A stretch of DNA of 64,000 bases from Microtetraspora glauca (GCA_001570385.1 BBYL01000013.1:62001-126000); one strand, 5' to 3'. Shown: positions 15,549 to 24,740, counted from the first letter of the stretch. The notes: generated by a model from the letters alone, not told the origin. Translations and numbers: made by a program.

Positions 15549-16469
15549 TCAGACCTGACCGGATCGTATCCGGCCGAGCCAGCCGCCCGCCTCGTCGAAG
15601 TCGGTGTCGGCCGTGCCCGGCCTGATCTGGGTGACGACCTGGTCGGCCCGCGGGTAGCTGCCGAGGAAGCGCAGATCACCGCAGATCCGGTGCAGGCCGG
15701 ACAGCGCCTCGCCGACCCGGGCGTCGGCGACGTGCCCTTCGCAGTCGAAGTGGAAGAAATAGTTGCCGATCCCCTGGCCCGTCGGACGGGACTCGATCCG
15801 GGTCAGGTTGACACCGCGTACGGCGAACTCGCTCAGCATCTCCAGCAGGGCTCCGGCGTGGTCCTCCTTCAGGAAAGCCACCAGGGAGGTGCGGTCGGCG
15901 CCCGTCGGCTCGGGGATCGGCCCTGGCGGGGCCACCCGGACGAACCTGGTCACCGTGTCGTTCCGGTCACCGATGTTCGACGCCGCCTCCGTCAGGCCGT
16001 ACACCTCGCCCGCGATGGCCGGGCTGATCGCCGCGTCGTACGGAGACTCGGGGTTCGCCACCTCCTGCGCGGCGGCGGCGGTCGAGGAGGCGGGGATGAC
16101 GACCGCGCCGGCCAGCTCGCGCTCGATGAAGCCCCGGCACTGGGTGTGCGCGGCGGGATGCGTGGTGACCCGCTTGATCTGGCGGAGCTCGGTGCCGGGG
16201 CGGACGAGCAGCGAGAACTCGACCGGCAGCAGGTACTCCGCGACGATCAGCAACGGCTCACCCCACGCGAACTCGTCCAGCGTCTGGATGATGCCGCCTT
16301 CGAGCGAGTTCTCCAGCGGGACCACGGCGCCGTCGGCCTCTCCGGCCCGGACGGCGTCCAGGGCGGCTCCGACGTTCGCACACGGCAGGCGCTCGGCGTC
16401 GGGCGCCAGGGCACGCACGGCGGCCTCGGTGAAGGTGCCCTCCGGCCCCAGGTACGCGAGCTTTGACAT
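15549..16469 (-). CDS. pheA: Prephenate dehydratase
   Basis: 306 residues. The dehydratase domain begins [15 protein letters not shown], with [11 protein letters not shown] and [10 protein letters not shown], and the TRFVRV motif near residue 180; the C-terminal ACT domain starts at [19 protein letters not shown] and includes [10 protein letters not shown], the phenylalanine-sensing ESRP element. It converts prephenate to phenylpyruvate in phenylalanine synthesis and is expected to be inhibited by phenylalanine. Monofunctional, as in other actinobacteria. Probably co-transcribed with serS. Confidence 0.97.
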   Translation of the reverse strand: MSKLAYLGPEGTFTEAAVRALAPDAERLPCANVGAALDAVRAGEADGAVVPLENSLEGGIIQTLDEFAWGEPLLIVAEYLLPVEFSLLVRPGTELRQIKRVTTHPAAHTQCRGFIERELAGAVVIPASSTAAAAQEVANPESPYDAAISPAIAGEVYGLTEAASNIGDRNDTVTRFVRVAPPGPIPEPTGADRTSLVAFLKEDHAGALLEMLSEFAVRGVNLTRIESRPTGQGIGNYFFHFDCEGHVADARVGEALSGLHRICGDLRFLGSYPRADQVVTQIRPGTADTDFDEAGGWLGRIRSGQV

Positions 16470-16530
16470 AGCACAAGGTTAGCCACCGCCCATACGTGCC
16501 CACACCGGGATTAGGTGATAACGCGTCCCA

Positions 16531-17799
16531 TCAGGCGCGGACGTCACCGGCGACGGCCCGCGAGGCGTGTACGGCACGGCGCCGGGGGAGCCAGGAGCCG
16601 AGCAGCCACACCAGGGCGACGGCCCCGAGACCGAAACCGTTCTGGACGATCTTCCCGAGTACCGGGCTGAGCACGGGGATCTCCAGAGCCTTCAGCGAGA
16701 CGCCCCACCAGGGCACGGGCACCACGTAGAAGAGCCACACGCCTCCGGCCACCAGCAGCCGCACGCGGTCCGTCCCGGTGCCCATCAGCGCGGCCAGTAC
16801 GACGACCATCCAGGCCAGGTGGTGGATCCACGCGACGGGGGAGAGCAGCACCGCCATCAGGCCGGTCAACGCCACCGCCGTCATCGGGTCGCCGTCGAGG
16901 AAGGCGGCGCGGGCCCGGCGGAAGCCGTACCAGCCGATGGCGGCGACGGCGACCAGCCAGAGCGCGGAGGTGATCGAGTCGGGCAGGTAGAGCCTGATCA
17001 GCATGCCCCGGACGGACTGGTTCGTGGTCGCCGCGTTCGCCCCCAGGCGGCCGGGGTCGAGCAGGGCCGAGAACCAGAAGTCCTTCGCGTCGGCGGGGAT
17101 GACCAGGAACGGCAGGACGGTGAGCAGCGCCGCCGTGAACACCGCCATGAAGAAGGCCCGCCCCTGCTCCCCATCCCGCATGTACGGCTTCCGCCGGGAA
17201 AACGCCGTTATAGCGAGATAAATCAGGAAGACGCCGGGTGTGAGTTTCACCGCGGTGGCGACACCGATCAGCATCCCGCGCGGCCACCACGGGCGGCGCA
17301 CGACGCAGTCGAGCAGGCACAGCGCGACGAGGAAGAGATCCACCTGGCCGAACCGGATCTGGTCCCTGATCGGCATCAGATAGAGGCACGCCACCACGAG
17401 GACCGCGAACACCAGCGGCATGGCCACCCGGACCCGCTCCAGCGAGGGCCGGAAGGCGTACCAGACCGTCACGGCGAGGGACACGACGATGGCGGCCGTC
17501 CACACCCACTGGGCGAGCGGCCACGGGATCGCGGCGAGCGGCACCGCCAGCATGGCCGCGATCGGCGGATAGGTGAACGGCAGCAACTGCGGCGCCGGAG
17601 TGATCGCGTCATAGAGCGGGACACCGAGCAGGAGGCTCTCGCCGCCCATCCGATAGACGTCCAGGTCGACGAGACGCTGGTCAGCGGGGTTCGTCAACCA
17701 GTACGCGACGAGCGGGATCGCGGCGCAGACGACGATCACCAGAGCCGGAGGCCACGCCCACAGGGGCCGCCTCGCGATGATCGTTTCGCCTGTCCTCAT
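16531..17799 (-). CDS. GT87-type polyprenyl-phosphate-dependent mannosyltransferase family membrane protein
   Basis: 422 residues with 9-11 hydrophobic segments. After the first segment come DLDVYRMGGESLLLGVPLYD and LPFTYPPIAAMLAVPL, the signature arrangement of DUF2029/GT87 transferases that use decaprenyl-phosphomannose in the outer leaflet to add alpha-1,2-mannose to lipoglycans. Other hallmarks are RFGQVDLFLVALCLLD and TPGVFLIYL. It is separate from, and divergent to, the AP-like membrane protein gene, but the other envelope transferases (20094-22358) lie close by. The acceptor is unknown. Confidence 0.82.
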   Translation of the reverse strand: MRTGETIIARRPLWAWPPALVIVVCAAIPLVAYWLTNPADQRLVDLDVYRMGGESLLLGVPLYDAITPAPQLLPFTYPPIAAMLAVPLAAIPWPLAQWVWTAAIVVSLAVTVWYAFRPSLERVRVAMPLVFAVLVVACLYLMPIRDQIRFGQVDLFLVALCLLDCVVRRPWWPRGMLIGVATAVKLTPGVFLIYLAITAFSRRKPYMRDGEQGRAFFMAVFTAALLTVLPFLVIPADAKDFWFSALLDPGRLGANAATTNQSVRGMLIRLYLPDSITSALWLVAVAAIGWYGFRRARAAFLDGDPMTAVALTGLMAVLLSPVAWIHHLAWMVVVLAALMGTGTDRVRLLVAGGVWLFYVVPVPWWGVSLKALEIPVLSPVLGKIVQNGFGLGAVALVWLLGSWLPRRRAVHASRAVAGDVRA

Positions 17800-17962
17800 G
17801 TCCAGGCAGGCTACCGTGGACTTTCGTCACAGTTGTCGGGCTCGCTTGCCGGATCCGGCCGTCGGGGGTCAGATCGTCGAAACCGGCTTGTCGGGACCGC
17901 GTCGTCGGAACAACCCGAGAGACAGCACAGCCAGGAGACCCGCCCAGAGTGAAGGAGCGCGC

Positions 17963-20194
17963 GTGAGGCCATTCGGGACCAGCATCGCCCGGTCACGGCC
18001 ACTCAGCGTGTCCTCCGTCGCTCCCCGCACCGTGGTCGCCGCCCTGCTCGCGGCGGTGCTCGGCCTGCTCTTCCTGGCGCTCCCCACACCGGCGCACGCC
18101 GAACGGGCGGCCCCGGCCGGACGGGTGGTCGTCATCGGGGTGCCCGGCCTCGTGTGGAGCGACATCGACCCGGCGCGCACCCCCAACCTGTGGCGGCTGA
18201 CCGGCGAAGGAAGCTCGGCGTCGCTGTCCACCCGCGCCATCCCGCCCAGCGGCCTGAGCGTGACGTGCCCGATCAGCGGGTGGCTGACGGTGTCGGCGGG
18301 CCAGCGGGCCGGAGCCGGGGGGAACGACTGCGCGGCGCCGCCGGTGCCCGAAGCGGCCGCCGACGGCTCGGCGACGGTTCCCGGATGGGACGCGCTCGCG
18401 GCCTACCAGCGGTCCCAGTCGTACGGCGGGCAGATCGGGCTGCTCGGCCGGACGATCGTCGCCGCGGGCGGGAATGTCGCCGCCATCGGCCCGGGAGCGG
18501 CCCTCGCTGCCGCCGACACATCTGGAAAAGTCCAGAAATATGCGGCAACGCCTGATGAGCTGCCCGACCTGACGCCGTACACCGCCGTGTTCGCCGAAGC
18601 GGGCGAGATCACCCGGGCCGCCCTGGCGGTCCGCACGGCGAGCCATCCCGAGGGGACCCCGTCCGACCTGACCGGCCACGCCCGCGACGAGGCCGTGGCG
18701 GCCGCCGACCGGACCGTCGGCGGCGTTCTCCGGAACGTGCCTCCGGGGTCCACCGTCCTCGTCGCCGGTCTCGCCGACTCGGGGCTCGACGCGCACCTCC
18801 ACGTCGCCGTCGCCGCGACGACCTTCGGGGGCACCTCCGGCACGGGCGCCGGGCCGTACGCGCGGGGGTTCCTGACGGCCACCTCGACCCAGCAGGACGC
18901 GCTGGTCACGATCACCGACCTGACCGCGACCGTCCTGCGCGCGGTGTCGGTCGAACCGCCCCAGGGCGTGGTGGGCCGGGCCTGGCAGCGGGCCGGCGAC
19001 GCCCCCGGCACCGGCGAGATCGTCGCCGGACTGGCCGACACGGACCTGGCCTCCCAGGTGCTCAGGGACGTCAGGCAGCCGTTCTTCGTCGCGCTCGTCG
19101 CCATCCAGCTGCTGTTCTACGGCCTCGCCGCCGTCGTGATCAGGCGGCACCGGCGGATGTTGTCGACCACCCAGGTCGTGGCCGTGGTCAGCGGGGCGAT
19201 CCCGGTCTCCACGTTCCTCGCGCAGCTCGTGCCGTGGTGGAGCATGGCGCATCCCATGCCCGCGCTGATCGGGACGATCCTCGGGTTCGCCGGAGTCATC
19301 GCGGCCCTCGCCTTCGCCGGGCCGTGGCGTACCCACGTGGCCGGGCCCCTGACGGTGGTCGCCGCGGTCAGCTCGCTCGCCCTCCTGATCGACGTCATGA
19401 CGGGGTCGACGCTCCAGGTGAACGCGGTGACCGGCTACGAACCGGTGACCGGCGGGCGCTTCTACGGCTTCTCCAACATGGCGTTCGCGATCTTCGCGAC
19501 CGGCACGATCCTCGCCCTCGCCGGGCTCGCCCGGGTGATCAGGCCGCGGTTCGTCCTGCTCGCCTACGGCCTGCTGGCGATCGTCGCGGACGGCTGGCCG
19601 AGCTGGGGCGCCGACTTCGGCGGCGTTCCCGCGTTCGTCGTCGGATTCGCCGTCTTCACGCTCCTGCTGTACGGCCGGCGGGTGTCGATCGGCAGGCTCG
19701 CCGCCGTCAGCGCGGTGGGAGCCGTGCTGATCGGGGCCATCGCGGTGCTCGACTGGCTTCGCCCCGCCGATCGGCGGACCCACCTCGGCGCGTTCGTCCA
19801 GCAGGTCGCCGACGGCGAGGGCCCCTCCGTCATCGGCCGCAAGCTCGGGGCGATGCTCCACACGCTGGGGAACGCCGAGCTGACGCTGTTGTCGGTCGTC
19901 GCGATCGCGTTCCTGTTCCTGGTGCTGTCCCGGCCGTCGCGGTGGGGCGCCTCCGCGCTCACCCTGGCCTACGACCGGGCGCCGGCGCTGCGTGCCGGGC
20001 TGTTCGGCGCGCTGACCACCGCCATGGTCGGCTTCCTGATCAACGACTCGGGGATCGCGATCCCGGCCATGGCGCTCACCGTGGCCGTGCCGCTCACGCT
20101 CGCCGCGTCCGTGCGCGCGCTCCAGCTCGCGCCGCCCACCACACCAGGCCGGCCGTCAGCGCAAGCAACAGCCACGGCACCACCTGCGCCCTGA
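17963..20194 (+). CDS. Large membrane protein with alkaline-phosphatase-like N-terminal domain
   Basis: 743 residues from GTG 17963 (VRPFGTSIARSR), chosen because a signal-anchor follows (residues ~20-50, ending ALPTPAHA). The exported N-terminal ~350 residues read VVVIGVPGLVWSDID..TPNLWRLTGEGS, SGWLTVSAGQRAG and later ITDLTATVLRAV, which resembles the alkaline phosphatase / phosphodiesterase superfamily, though catalytic metal residues are not obvious. The C-terminal half has about nine membrane segments with VTGYEPVTGGRFYGFSNMAFAIFA. Such proteins are seen in actinobacteria without a defined role. Its last 101 bases overlap the convergent MptB-like gene. Confidence 0.7.
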   Translation: MRPFGTSIARSRPLSVSSVAPRTVVAALLAAVLGLLFLALPTPAHAERAAPAGRVVVIGVPGLVWSDIDPARTPNLWRLTGEGSSASLSTRAIPPSGLSVTCPISGWLTVSAGQRAGAGGNDCAAPPVPEAAADGSATVPGWDALAAYQRSQSYGGQIGLLGRTIVAAGGNVAAIGPGAALAAADTSGKVQKYAATPDELPDLTPYTAVFAEAGEITRAALAVRTASHPEGTPSDLTGHARDEAVAAADRTVGGVLRNVPPGSTVLVAGLADSGLDAHLHVAVAATTFGGTSGTGAGPYARGFLTATSTQQDALVTITDLTATVLRAVSVEPPQGVVGRAWQRAGDAPGTGEIVAGLADTDLASQVLRDVRQPFFVALVAIQLLFYGLAAVVIRRHRRMLSTTQVVAVVSGAIPVSTFLAQLVPWWSMAHPMPALIGTILGFAGVIAALAFAGPWRTHVAGPLTVVAAVSSLALLIDVMTGSTLQVNAVTGYEPVTGGRFYGFSNMAFAIFATGTILALAGLARVIRPRFVLLAYGLLAIVADGWPSWGADFGGVPAFVVGFAVFTLLLYGRRVSIGRLAAVSAVGAVLIGAIAVLDWLRPADRRTHLGAFVQQVADGEGPSVIGRKLGAMLHTLGNAELTLLSVVAIAFLFLVLSRPSRWGASALTLAYDRAPALRAGLFGALTTAMVGFLINDSGIAIPAMALTVAVPLTLAASVRALQLAPPTTPGRPSAQATATAPPAP

Positions 20195-21557
20195 CGACCG
20201 TCACCAGCCACCCCAGGTCGGACGGCTGGTCACGCTGCCTGGCCGGCAGGTACGCCATCGACAACGCGGCCATCCGCGCCACCACGAACCAGTCGAGAGT
20301 CGACGCGGGAACCATCGCCAGCAGCGCGAGCGCGAGCCCGTCGTACCACGGCAGCGCGTACGGCGTGGCGAACAACCAGGCCACCACGAAGGCCACCGCC
20401 ACCTGGGCCGCGTCCGCCTTGCCGTCCGCGTCCACCTGGCCGTCCGCGCCCACCTGGCCGTCCGCGTCCGCCCCTCTGCGCAGCAACAACCAGGCGAGCA
20501 CGGCCATCAGGACCAGCGACCCGGCCTGGATCCACGCGCGGTACGCGCCGGAGCCGATCAGGGCCTGGAGCGCCTTTTGCCCCAGCTTCCACGGAGTGGC
20601 GAAGGACACCGTCTTGCTCGCGTTCAGCACCTGGTCGAGCGCGTGCGGGCCGGCCAGCCAGTACGCCACCACCACGGTCAGCGTGGCCGCGCCCGCGATC
20701 AGCGCCAGCCTCCGGGCATCACGCCTGTACTGCCAGGCGGGCCCGAGCGCGACCAGGCCGACGGTGACCTTGACCGCGATCCCGAGCCCGAGAAGCACAC
20801 CCGACTCGACGACCAGGGCACCGACGACGAACGCGATCGCCAGGGTGTCCACATGCATGCCCGCGGCGAGCTGGTAGACGACGAGGGGATTCACCGCCCA
20901 CAGCAGCGCGGCGCGGCGCTGCCGGACGGGATCGCGCCGGGTGATCCGGTGGAGCAGCAGCGCGGTGGCGACGAACGCGGCGGCGTTGACCAGGGCCAGC
21001 ACGAAGACCGTCAGCCGGACCGAGTCGCCGCCCACCCAGCTCGCCAGAGCCTGCACCGCCGTCGCCACCGGGCCGTAGACGCTCGGCGTGTTCCGCCACT
21101 CCTCCACCACCCCGGCGACCGGGTCCTGCGGCAGGGCCGACGGCACGGTGACGTACGGATCGAGCCCGAGGACGGCGATCCGCCCGTACGCCGCATAGTT
21201 CAGGTGGTCGGCCGATCCGATCGGCGGCAGGAACGCCAGCACACCCGCCGCCAGGCAGCCGGCCACGACCAGCCACCGCGTACCACCGGCTGTGGAAGGC
21301 CCGGTACGGCGGAGACCGCGCAGCCCGGCGACGAGCCCGATCGTGCCGGCCACGATCGCCACCGCCGCGAGCGCCACGACGAGATGCCCGCCGGGCCGCA
21401 GGTCAAGGGAGTACGGCGGTTGCCAGGCGGCACCCGGAAGGGGCGGGACCATCGCCGAGGGACCGAGCGCGGCGATCGTAATCGTCAGCAGGATCGACCC
21501 GGCGACACAGGCCGGCGGCACCGCCGTCGCCAACCGCCGCGCGCTCTCCCGATTCAC
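20094..21557 (-). CDS. MptB-like alpha-1,6-mannosyltransferase family membrane protein
   Basis: 487 residues from GTG 21557, with 11-13 membrane segments. The hallmark is the loop after the third or fourth segment: LPPIGSADHLNYAAYGRIAVLGLDPYVTVP followed by YGPVATAVQ, which corresponds to the acidic catalytic loop of polyprenol-phosphomannose-dependent GT-C enzymes such as MptA/MptB. NPLVVYQLAAGMHVDTLAIAFVV is another family feature. These enzymes build the alpha-1,6-mannan backbone of lipomannan-like glycans. A short in-frame repeat codes (DGQVGADGQVDADGK) in a cytoplasmic loop near residue 375. The C-terminus overlaps the convergent gene by 101 bases. Confidence 0.82.
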   Translation of the reverse strand: MNRESARRLATAVPPACVAGSILLTITIAALGPSAMVPPLPGAAWQPPYSLDLRPGGHLVVALAAVAIVAGTIGLVAGLRGLRRTGPSTAGGTRWLVVAGCLAAGVLAFLPPIGSADHLNYAAYGRIAVLGLDPYVTVPSALPQDPVAGVVEEWRNTPSVYGPVATAVQALASWVGGDSVRLTVFVLALVNAAAFVATALLLHRITRRDPVRQRRAALLWAVNPLVVYQLAAGMHVDTLAIAFVVGALVVESGVLLGLGIAVKVTVGLVALGPAWQYRRDARRLALIAGAATLTVVVAYWLAGPHALDQVLNASKTVSFATPWKLGQKALQALIGSGAYRAWIQAGSLVLMAVLAWLLLRRGADADGQVGADGQVDADGKADAAQVAVAFVVAWLFATPYALPWYDGLALALLAMVPASTLDWFVVARMAALSMAYLPARQRDQPSDLGWLVTVVRAQVVPWLLLALTAGLVWWAARAGARARTRRA

Positions 21558-21611
21558 CCCCGAATTCCATCACAGGCGCCGGTCGGCTCCGGATGGTTCG
21601 CCGTGAGCGGG

Positions 21612-22358
21612 TCAGTTCCGGATGGTCCGCAGGACGTCGGCGCCCTTCATGACGGAGGGCTCCCTGGCGGCGAGGGCCCAGCCCACGTCGCGGAGCTGCT
21701 TGGCCCGGTGCAACTGGGATCTCCAGTCGTCGCCGGTGGCACGGTGTGCCATGTCGACCTCGACCTCGAGGACGCGGAATCCCTTCCGGATCAGGTCGAT
21801 CGTCAGCCCAGTCTCCACGCCGAACCCGCGGGCGAGCGGCAGGGCCGCCTCGAACGCGGCCCGGGTCAGACAGCGCTGGCCGTTGAGCGGCTGGGCCGCC
21901 TCGAAGCCGGTGGCCCGTTTGATGCCGTCGCGGGCCAGCCGTACCACGATGCCGTGTCCGCCGAGCTTCACTCTGGTGGCGAAGACGGCGATAGTCATGT
22001 CGGCCGTACCCGAACGGACGGGCGTGATGAGCGGAGCGGCCTGCTGCGCGGTCTCGCCCAGGTCGGCGTCCAGGAACAGCAGGTGCCGGGGCGTCTCCTC
22101 GTCGAGGAGGCGCACGGCCTCGGCCCCGCTCTCCATGGCCGCCGCCTTGCCGGTGTTCCGGCTGTGCCGTACGACACGGGCGCCGGCGGCCTTGGCCACC
22201 CGGCCGGTCTGGTCGGTCGAACCGTCGTCGACGACCACGACGAGATCCACACCCGGAAGCCGCGACGCCGCGGCGACCGTGGCGCCGATCCGGTCGGCCT
22301 CGTCCTTGGCCGGGATGACGACCGCGGTGTCCGCAGGCCGCTCCACCAGGTCACTCAT
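21612..22358 (-). CDS. Family 2 glycosyltransferase (dolichyl/polyprenyl-phosphate sugar synthase-like)
   Basis: 248 residues, GT-A fold: VVIPAKDEADRIGATV, the nucleotide-binding VVVDDGSTDQTG, and the metal-binding DADLGE. No membrane anchor is seen. Later motifs (LNGQRCLTRAAFEAALP, GFGVETGLTIDLIRKGFRVLEVEVDMAHR) match soluble polyprenyl-phosphate glycosyltransferases, which would supply lipid-linked sugar for the nearby GT-C enzymes (inference). Its ATG overlaps the stop of the STAS gene (ATGA, 22355-22358), so translation is coupled to a signalling protein, which is unusual. Confidence 0.85.
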   Translation of the reverse strand: MSDLVERPADTAVVIPAKDEADRIGATVAAASRLPGVDLVVVVDDGSTDQTGRVAKAAGARVVRHSRNTGKAAAMESGAEAVRLLDEETPRHLLFLDADLGETAQQAAPLITPVRSGTADMTIAVFATRVKLGGHGIVVRLARDGIKRATGFEAAQPLNGQRCLTRAAFEAALPLARGFGVETGLTIDLIRKGFRVLEVEVDMAHRATGDDWRSQLHRAKQLRDVGWALAAREPSVMKGADVLRTIRN

Positions 22359-22696
22359 AGGAATTCGGCCACCTCCGCGGGGACGCTCTCATGGACGATG
22401 AAGACGGAGTCCAGGCCGGTCACCTGGAGGATCTTCCGTACGGCGGGGCGGGGCGAGGCCACCTCGAGGATGCCACCGCGCTCGCGCAGCCGCTTGAGCG
22501 CGGAGAGCAACACGTTCATGCCCGTGGAGTCGCAGAACTCCACTCCTGACATGTCGATCACCACTCGCTCCGGCCCGGTTTCCAGCAGGCGCGTGAACTC
22601 GGCCTGCAGGCGAGGCGCGGTATATAGGTCGATTTCGCCGACAATGGCCATAACGGCCTGGCCAGCATGTGATTGCGTCGCGACTTTGAGCTCCAC
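22355..22696 (-). CDS. STAS-domain anti-sigma factor antagonist
   Basis: 113 residues from GTG 22696 (VELKVATQSH). This start is supported by TAGTGT seven bases upstream (22709-22704), a leaderless promoter; an upstream in-frame ATG at 22792 gives a non-family extension. The STAS fold is complete: VGEIDLYTAPRLQAEF, VVIDMSGVEFCDSTGMNVLL (the phosphorylatable Ser is in DSTG), and a C-terminal VTGLDSVFIVHES. Antagonists of this type bind and remove anti-sigma factors when unphosphorylated. A matching HATPase protein is encoded at 24198-24644. Confidence 0.92.
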   Translation of the reverse strand: MELKVATQSHAGQAVMAIVGEIDLYTAPRLQAEFTRLLETGPERVVIDMSGVEFCDSTGMNVLLSALKRLRERGGILEVASPRPAVRKILQVTGLDSVFIVHESVPAEVAEFL

Positions 22697-22851
22697 AGCG
22701 CGCACACTAGCGCCGTACCGGCCCGGGGTCACGTTCCCCCAGGCTAGCCGAAGAGTCGTTCGCGCTTTGTCCCCGATTCCGCCCTCACGCAAACGCGCGG
22801 TGCGCGAAGCTTGACGGAAAGCGACACCCGGCTTGGGGCGGAGGAACGAGC

Positions 22852-23232
22852 GTGTCAGGCCCAGCAGGCATGGAACCTCCCGAGGATCCGCAGCGTCGGC
22901 TGCTACGCGAGCGGCTGGAGGCCATCCAGATCCGCACGGAGAAGGCGACGTCGTGGCGGGACAGCACCGGACGACTCCAGTCGTTGATCAACCGTGAGGG
23001 GTACGTCCCGGTCACGGCGCGGCTGGCCGGTGAGGACCTCGAGTTCCTCTCCGCCGCTCGGGAGGAGTTGCTGAGCCTCTCGGAGCTGGGCATCCGGCTG
23101 CTCGACCTCCACCAGCCGAGGGACGCGGGCGGCATCACCAGCGACACCGCGAATCCCATCCTGCGCTGCCGGAGCTGCATGTGGCGGTGGCCGTGCCCGA
23201 CCTTCCGCGCGATGTCGGACGCCCTCACGTGA
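22852..23232 (+). CDS. Small protein with C-terminal Cys motif, unknown function
   Basis: 126 residues from GTG 22852. The middle is helical (RLLRERLEAIQIRTEKATSW, GEDLEFLSAAREELLSLSELGIRLLDLH) and the C-terminus carries CRSCMWRWPCPTFRAM, with three Cys that could bind a metal or form a disulphide. Small actinobacterial proteins with this ending are frequent, but I know of no assigned role. Its last eight bases overlap the 3' end of the convergent response-regulator gene. Confidence 0.7.
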   Translation: MSGPAGMEPPEDPQRRLLRERLEAIQIRTEKATSWRDSTGRLQSLINREGYVPVTARLAGEDLEFLSAAREELLSLSELGIRLLDLHQPRDAGGITSDTANPILRCRSCMWRWPCPTFRAMSDALT

Positions 23233-23929
23233 CGGGTTCGTACCGGTAGCCCACGCCCCACACGGTGACGATGCGCCGCGGCTCGGCCGGGTCGGCCTCG
23301 ATCTTCTCCCTCAGCCTGCGCACGTGCACGGTGACGGTCGAGGAGTCGCCGAAGGACCAGCCCCACACCTGGTCGAGCAGCGCGCTCCTGCTGAACACCT
23401 GGCGCGGGTTGCGGAGCAGGTGGACGAGCAGGTCGAACTCCCGCGCGGTCAGGCCGATCTCCTTGCCGGCCAGCCGTACCTCGTGCGTGCCGACGTCGAC
23501 GACGAGATCACCGTCGACGAGCACGCCGGTGCCCGCGGGGACCGGCGTGCCGCGGGCGCGGCGCAACACGGCCTGGACGCGGAGCGCGAGTTCGCGGGGG
23601 CTGAAGGGCCTCGTGACATAGTCGTCGGCCCCCGTCTCCAGCCCCACCACGCGGTCGATCTCCTCACCGAGGGCGGTGAGCATGATCAGCGGACCCTGAC
23701 CGCGCACGCTCCCGCGGAGTTTCCCGCAGAGCTGGAGGACGTCCGTTCCGGACAGGGCGAGGTCGAGGACGAGCAGGTCCGGCGGGTCGGCGAGCGCCCG
23801 GTTCAGAGCCTCGGCGCCGTCGTCCGCGCACTCCACGAGGTGTCCCTCGCGTTCCAGGTAGCGGGCGACGACCTCGGCCACCATCGGGTCGTCGTCGACG
23901 ACCAGGATGCGGGCGGATTTTCCGGTCAC
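23225..23929 (-). CDS. OmpR/PhoB-family response regulator
   Basis: 234 residues from GTG 23929 (VTGKSARILVVDDDP); the frame is open further upstream but without receiver sequence. Receiver domain: acidic pocket DDD at 12-14, phospho-acceptor Asp56 (LLVLDLAL), conserved Thr in LTALG and Lys position replaced by Arg (DDYVTRPFSPREL). The C-terminal winged helix includes LTAREFDLLVHLLRNP and SSTVTVHVRRLREKIE. The usual invariant Lys in the YVTKPF motif is Arg here, which may change switching. Its kinase is not adjacent; the hybrid PAS kinase at 24741-26615 is a candidate partner. Confidence 0.92.
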   Translation of the reverse strand: MTGKSARILVVDDDPMVAEVVARYLEREGHLVECADDGAEALNRALADPPDLLVLDLALSGTDVLQLCGKLRGSVRGQGPLIMLTALGEEIDRVVGLETGADDYVTRPFSPRELALRVQAVLRRARGTPVPAGTGVLVDGDLVVDVGTHEVRLAGKEIGLTAREFDLLVHLLRNPRQVFSRSALLDQVWGWSFGDSSTVTVHVRRLREKIEADPAEPRRIVTVWGVGYRYEPVT

Positions 23930-24028
23930 GCGCCCATTCTCACGGTCGCCGGCCCCGATCGTCAGTTGTGATTCACGTGAAACGTCCCGATCTTCGCGGC
24001 GAGGGGCGCCAGCGCGTACCTTGTGCCT

Positions 24029-24196
24029 ATGGCCCGTACCGTACTGACCGTCCTGGGGATCATCCTCGCCCTCTGGCTGGTCTTCGCGTTCATCATCCCG
24101 GCGCTGTTCGCCACGCTGAAGTTCCTGCTCATGTTCGCGATCATCGCCTTCCTGGTCGTGGCGGCGATCACGCTCGTGGGAAAGATGTCCCGCTGA
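24029..24196 (+). CDS. Small membrane protein, 55 residues
   Basis: ATG 24029 to TGA 24196. MARTV is followed by two hydrophobic segments (LTVLGIILALWLVFAFIIPAL and FLLMFAIIAFLVVAAITLVG) and ends GKMSR. TACCTT six bases before the ATG gives a leaderless promoter. It converges on the anti-sigma protein gene with one base between stops. Codon bias is good. Small hydrophobic proteins of this kind are common beside regulators in actinomycetes; no function is known. Confidence 0.65.
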   Translation: MARTVLTVLGIILALWLVFAFIIPALFATLKFLLMFAIIAFLVVAAITLVGKMSR

Positions 24197-24197
24197 C

Positions 24198-24644
24198 TCA
24201 CCCCCGCAGGGCGTGAATTTCGGCCTTTCGCGTCTGGCCGTTTCGGACAGGCTGTGGAAGGACGAGGATCGCCCACACGGTGGTCGTCTCGCCGTCATGG
24301 CGTACGCCCCACCGTTCCGCGAGGTATTCGACGATCCCGAGGCCCCGGCCGCCCAGCGACGAGAGCGTGGGGCGGCCCGCCCGCGGCTCCGTGGTGGCGC
24401 CTCCGTCGCTCACGGCCACTTCCAGCCGCTCTTCCGAGCACGTCCACGCCAGCCTGAGCTGCCCCGATGGGAGCGGGTGTGCGTGCCGCAACGCGTTGCT
24501 CAACAGCTCGCTCACCACCAGGACCGCGTCGTCCACGGTCGCGCTGATGAGCCCCGAAGCGAGTAGATCCGAGCTGAGACGCCGACGCGCGGTGGCGACA
24601 CTCGCCAGCGCGTACGGCAACATCACGACGCTCGACGGACTCAC
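24198..24644 (-). CDS. Anti-sigma regulatory factor, HATPase (RsbW/SpoIIAB-like)
   Basis: 148 residues from GTG 24644, with a strong GGGAGGGGGAAG six bases upstream; an ORF opening at 24722 adds non-family residues. ATP-binding features: N box VVSELLSNALRHAHP, G1 box VSDGGA, and G2 box SLGGRGLGIVEYLAERWGV. Such proteins are Ser kinases of STAS antagonists or sigma-factor inhibitors, very abundant in filamentous actinomycetes. Together with the STAS gene at 22355-22696 it could form a partner switch, although the two are not in one operon. Confidence 0.9.
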   Translation of the reverse strand: MSPSSVVMLPYALASVATARRRLSSDLLASGLISATVDDAVLVVSELLSNALRHAHPLPSGQLRLAWTCSEERLEVAVSDGGATTEPRAGRPTLSSLGGRGLGIVEYLAERWGVRHDGETTTVWAILVLPQPVRNGQTRKAEIHALRG

Positions 24645-24740
24645 CTTCCCCCTCCCCCGAGGAGACAACACACCCCAGTAGGACCGAAATGCCCCATTCT
24701 GGGGTCCAAGAAACCGCGTCATGATTACGGCTTGCGCACA

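Noticed and set aside
15482..15679. N-terminal extension of serS
   Set aside because: It would overlap the end of pheA and adds residues not present in seryl-tRNA synthetases; the GTG at 15481 gives the normal start.
17993..19861. 622-codon minus-strand frame antisense to the AP-like membrane protein
   Set aside because: Composition is Arg/Gly/Asp/His-rich typical of antisense frames in GC-rich DNA; the plus strand shows signal anchor and membrane segments.
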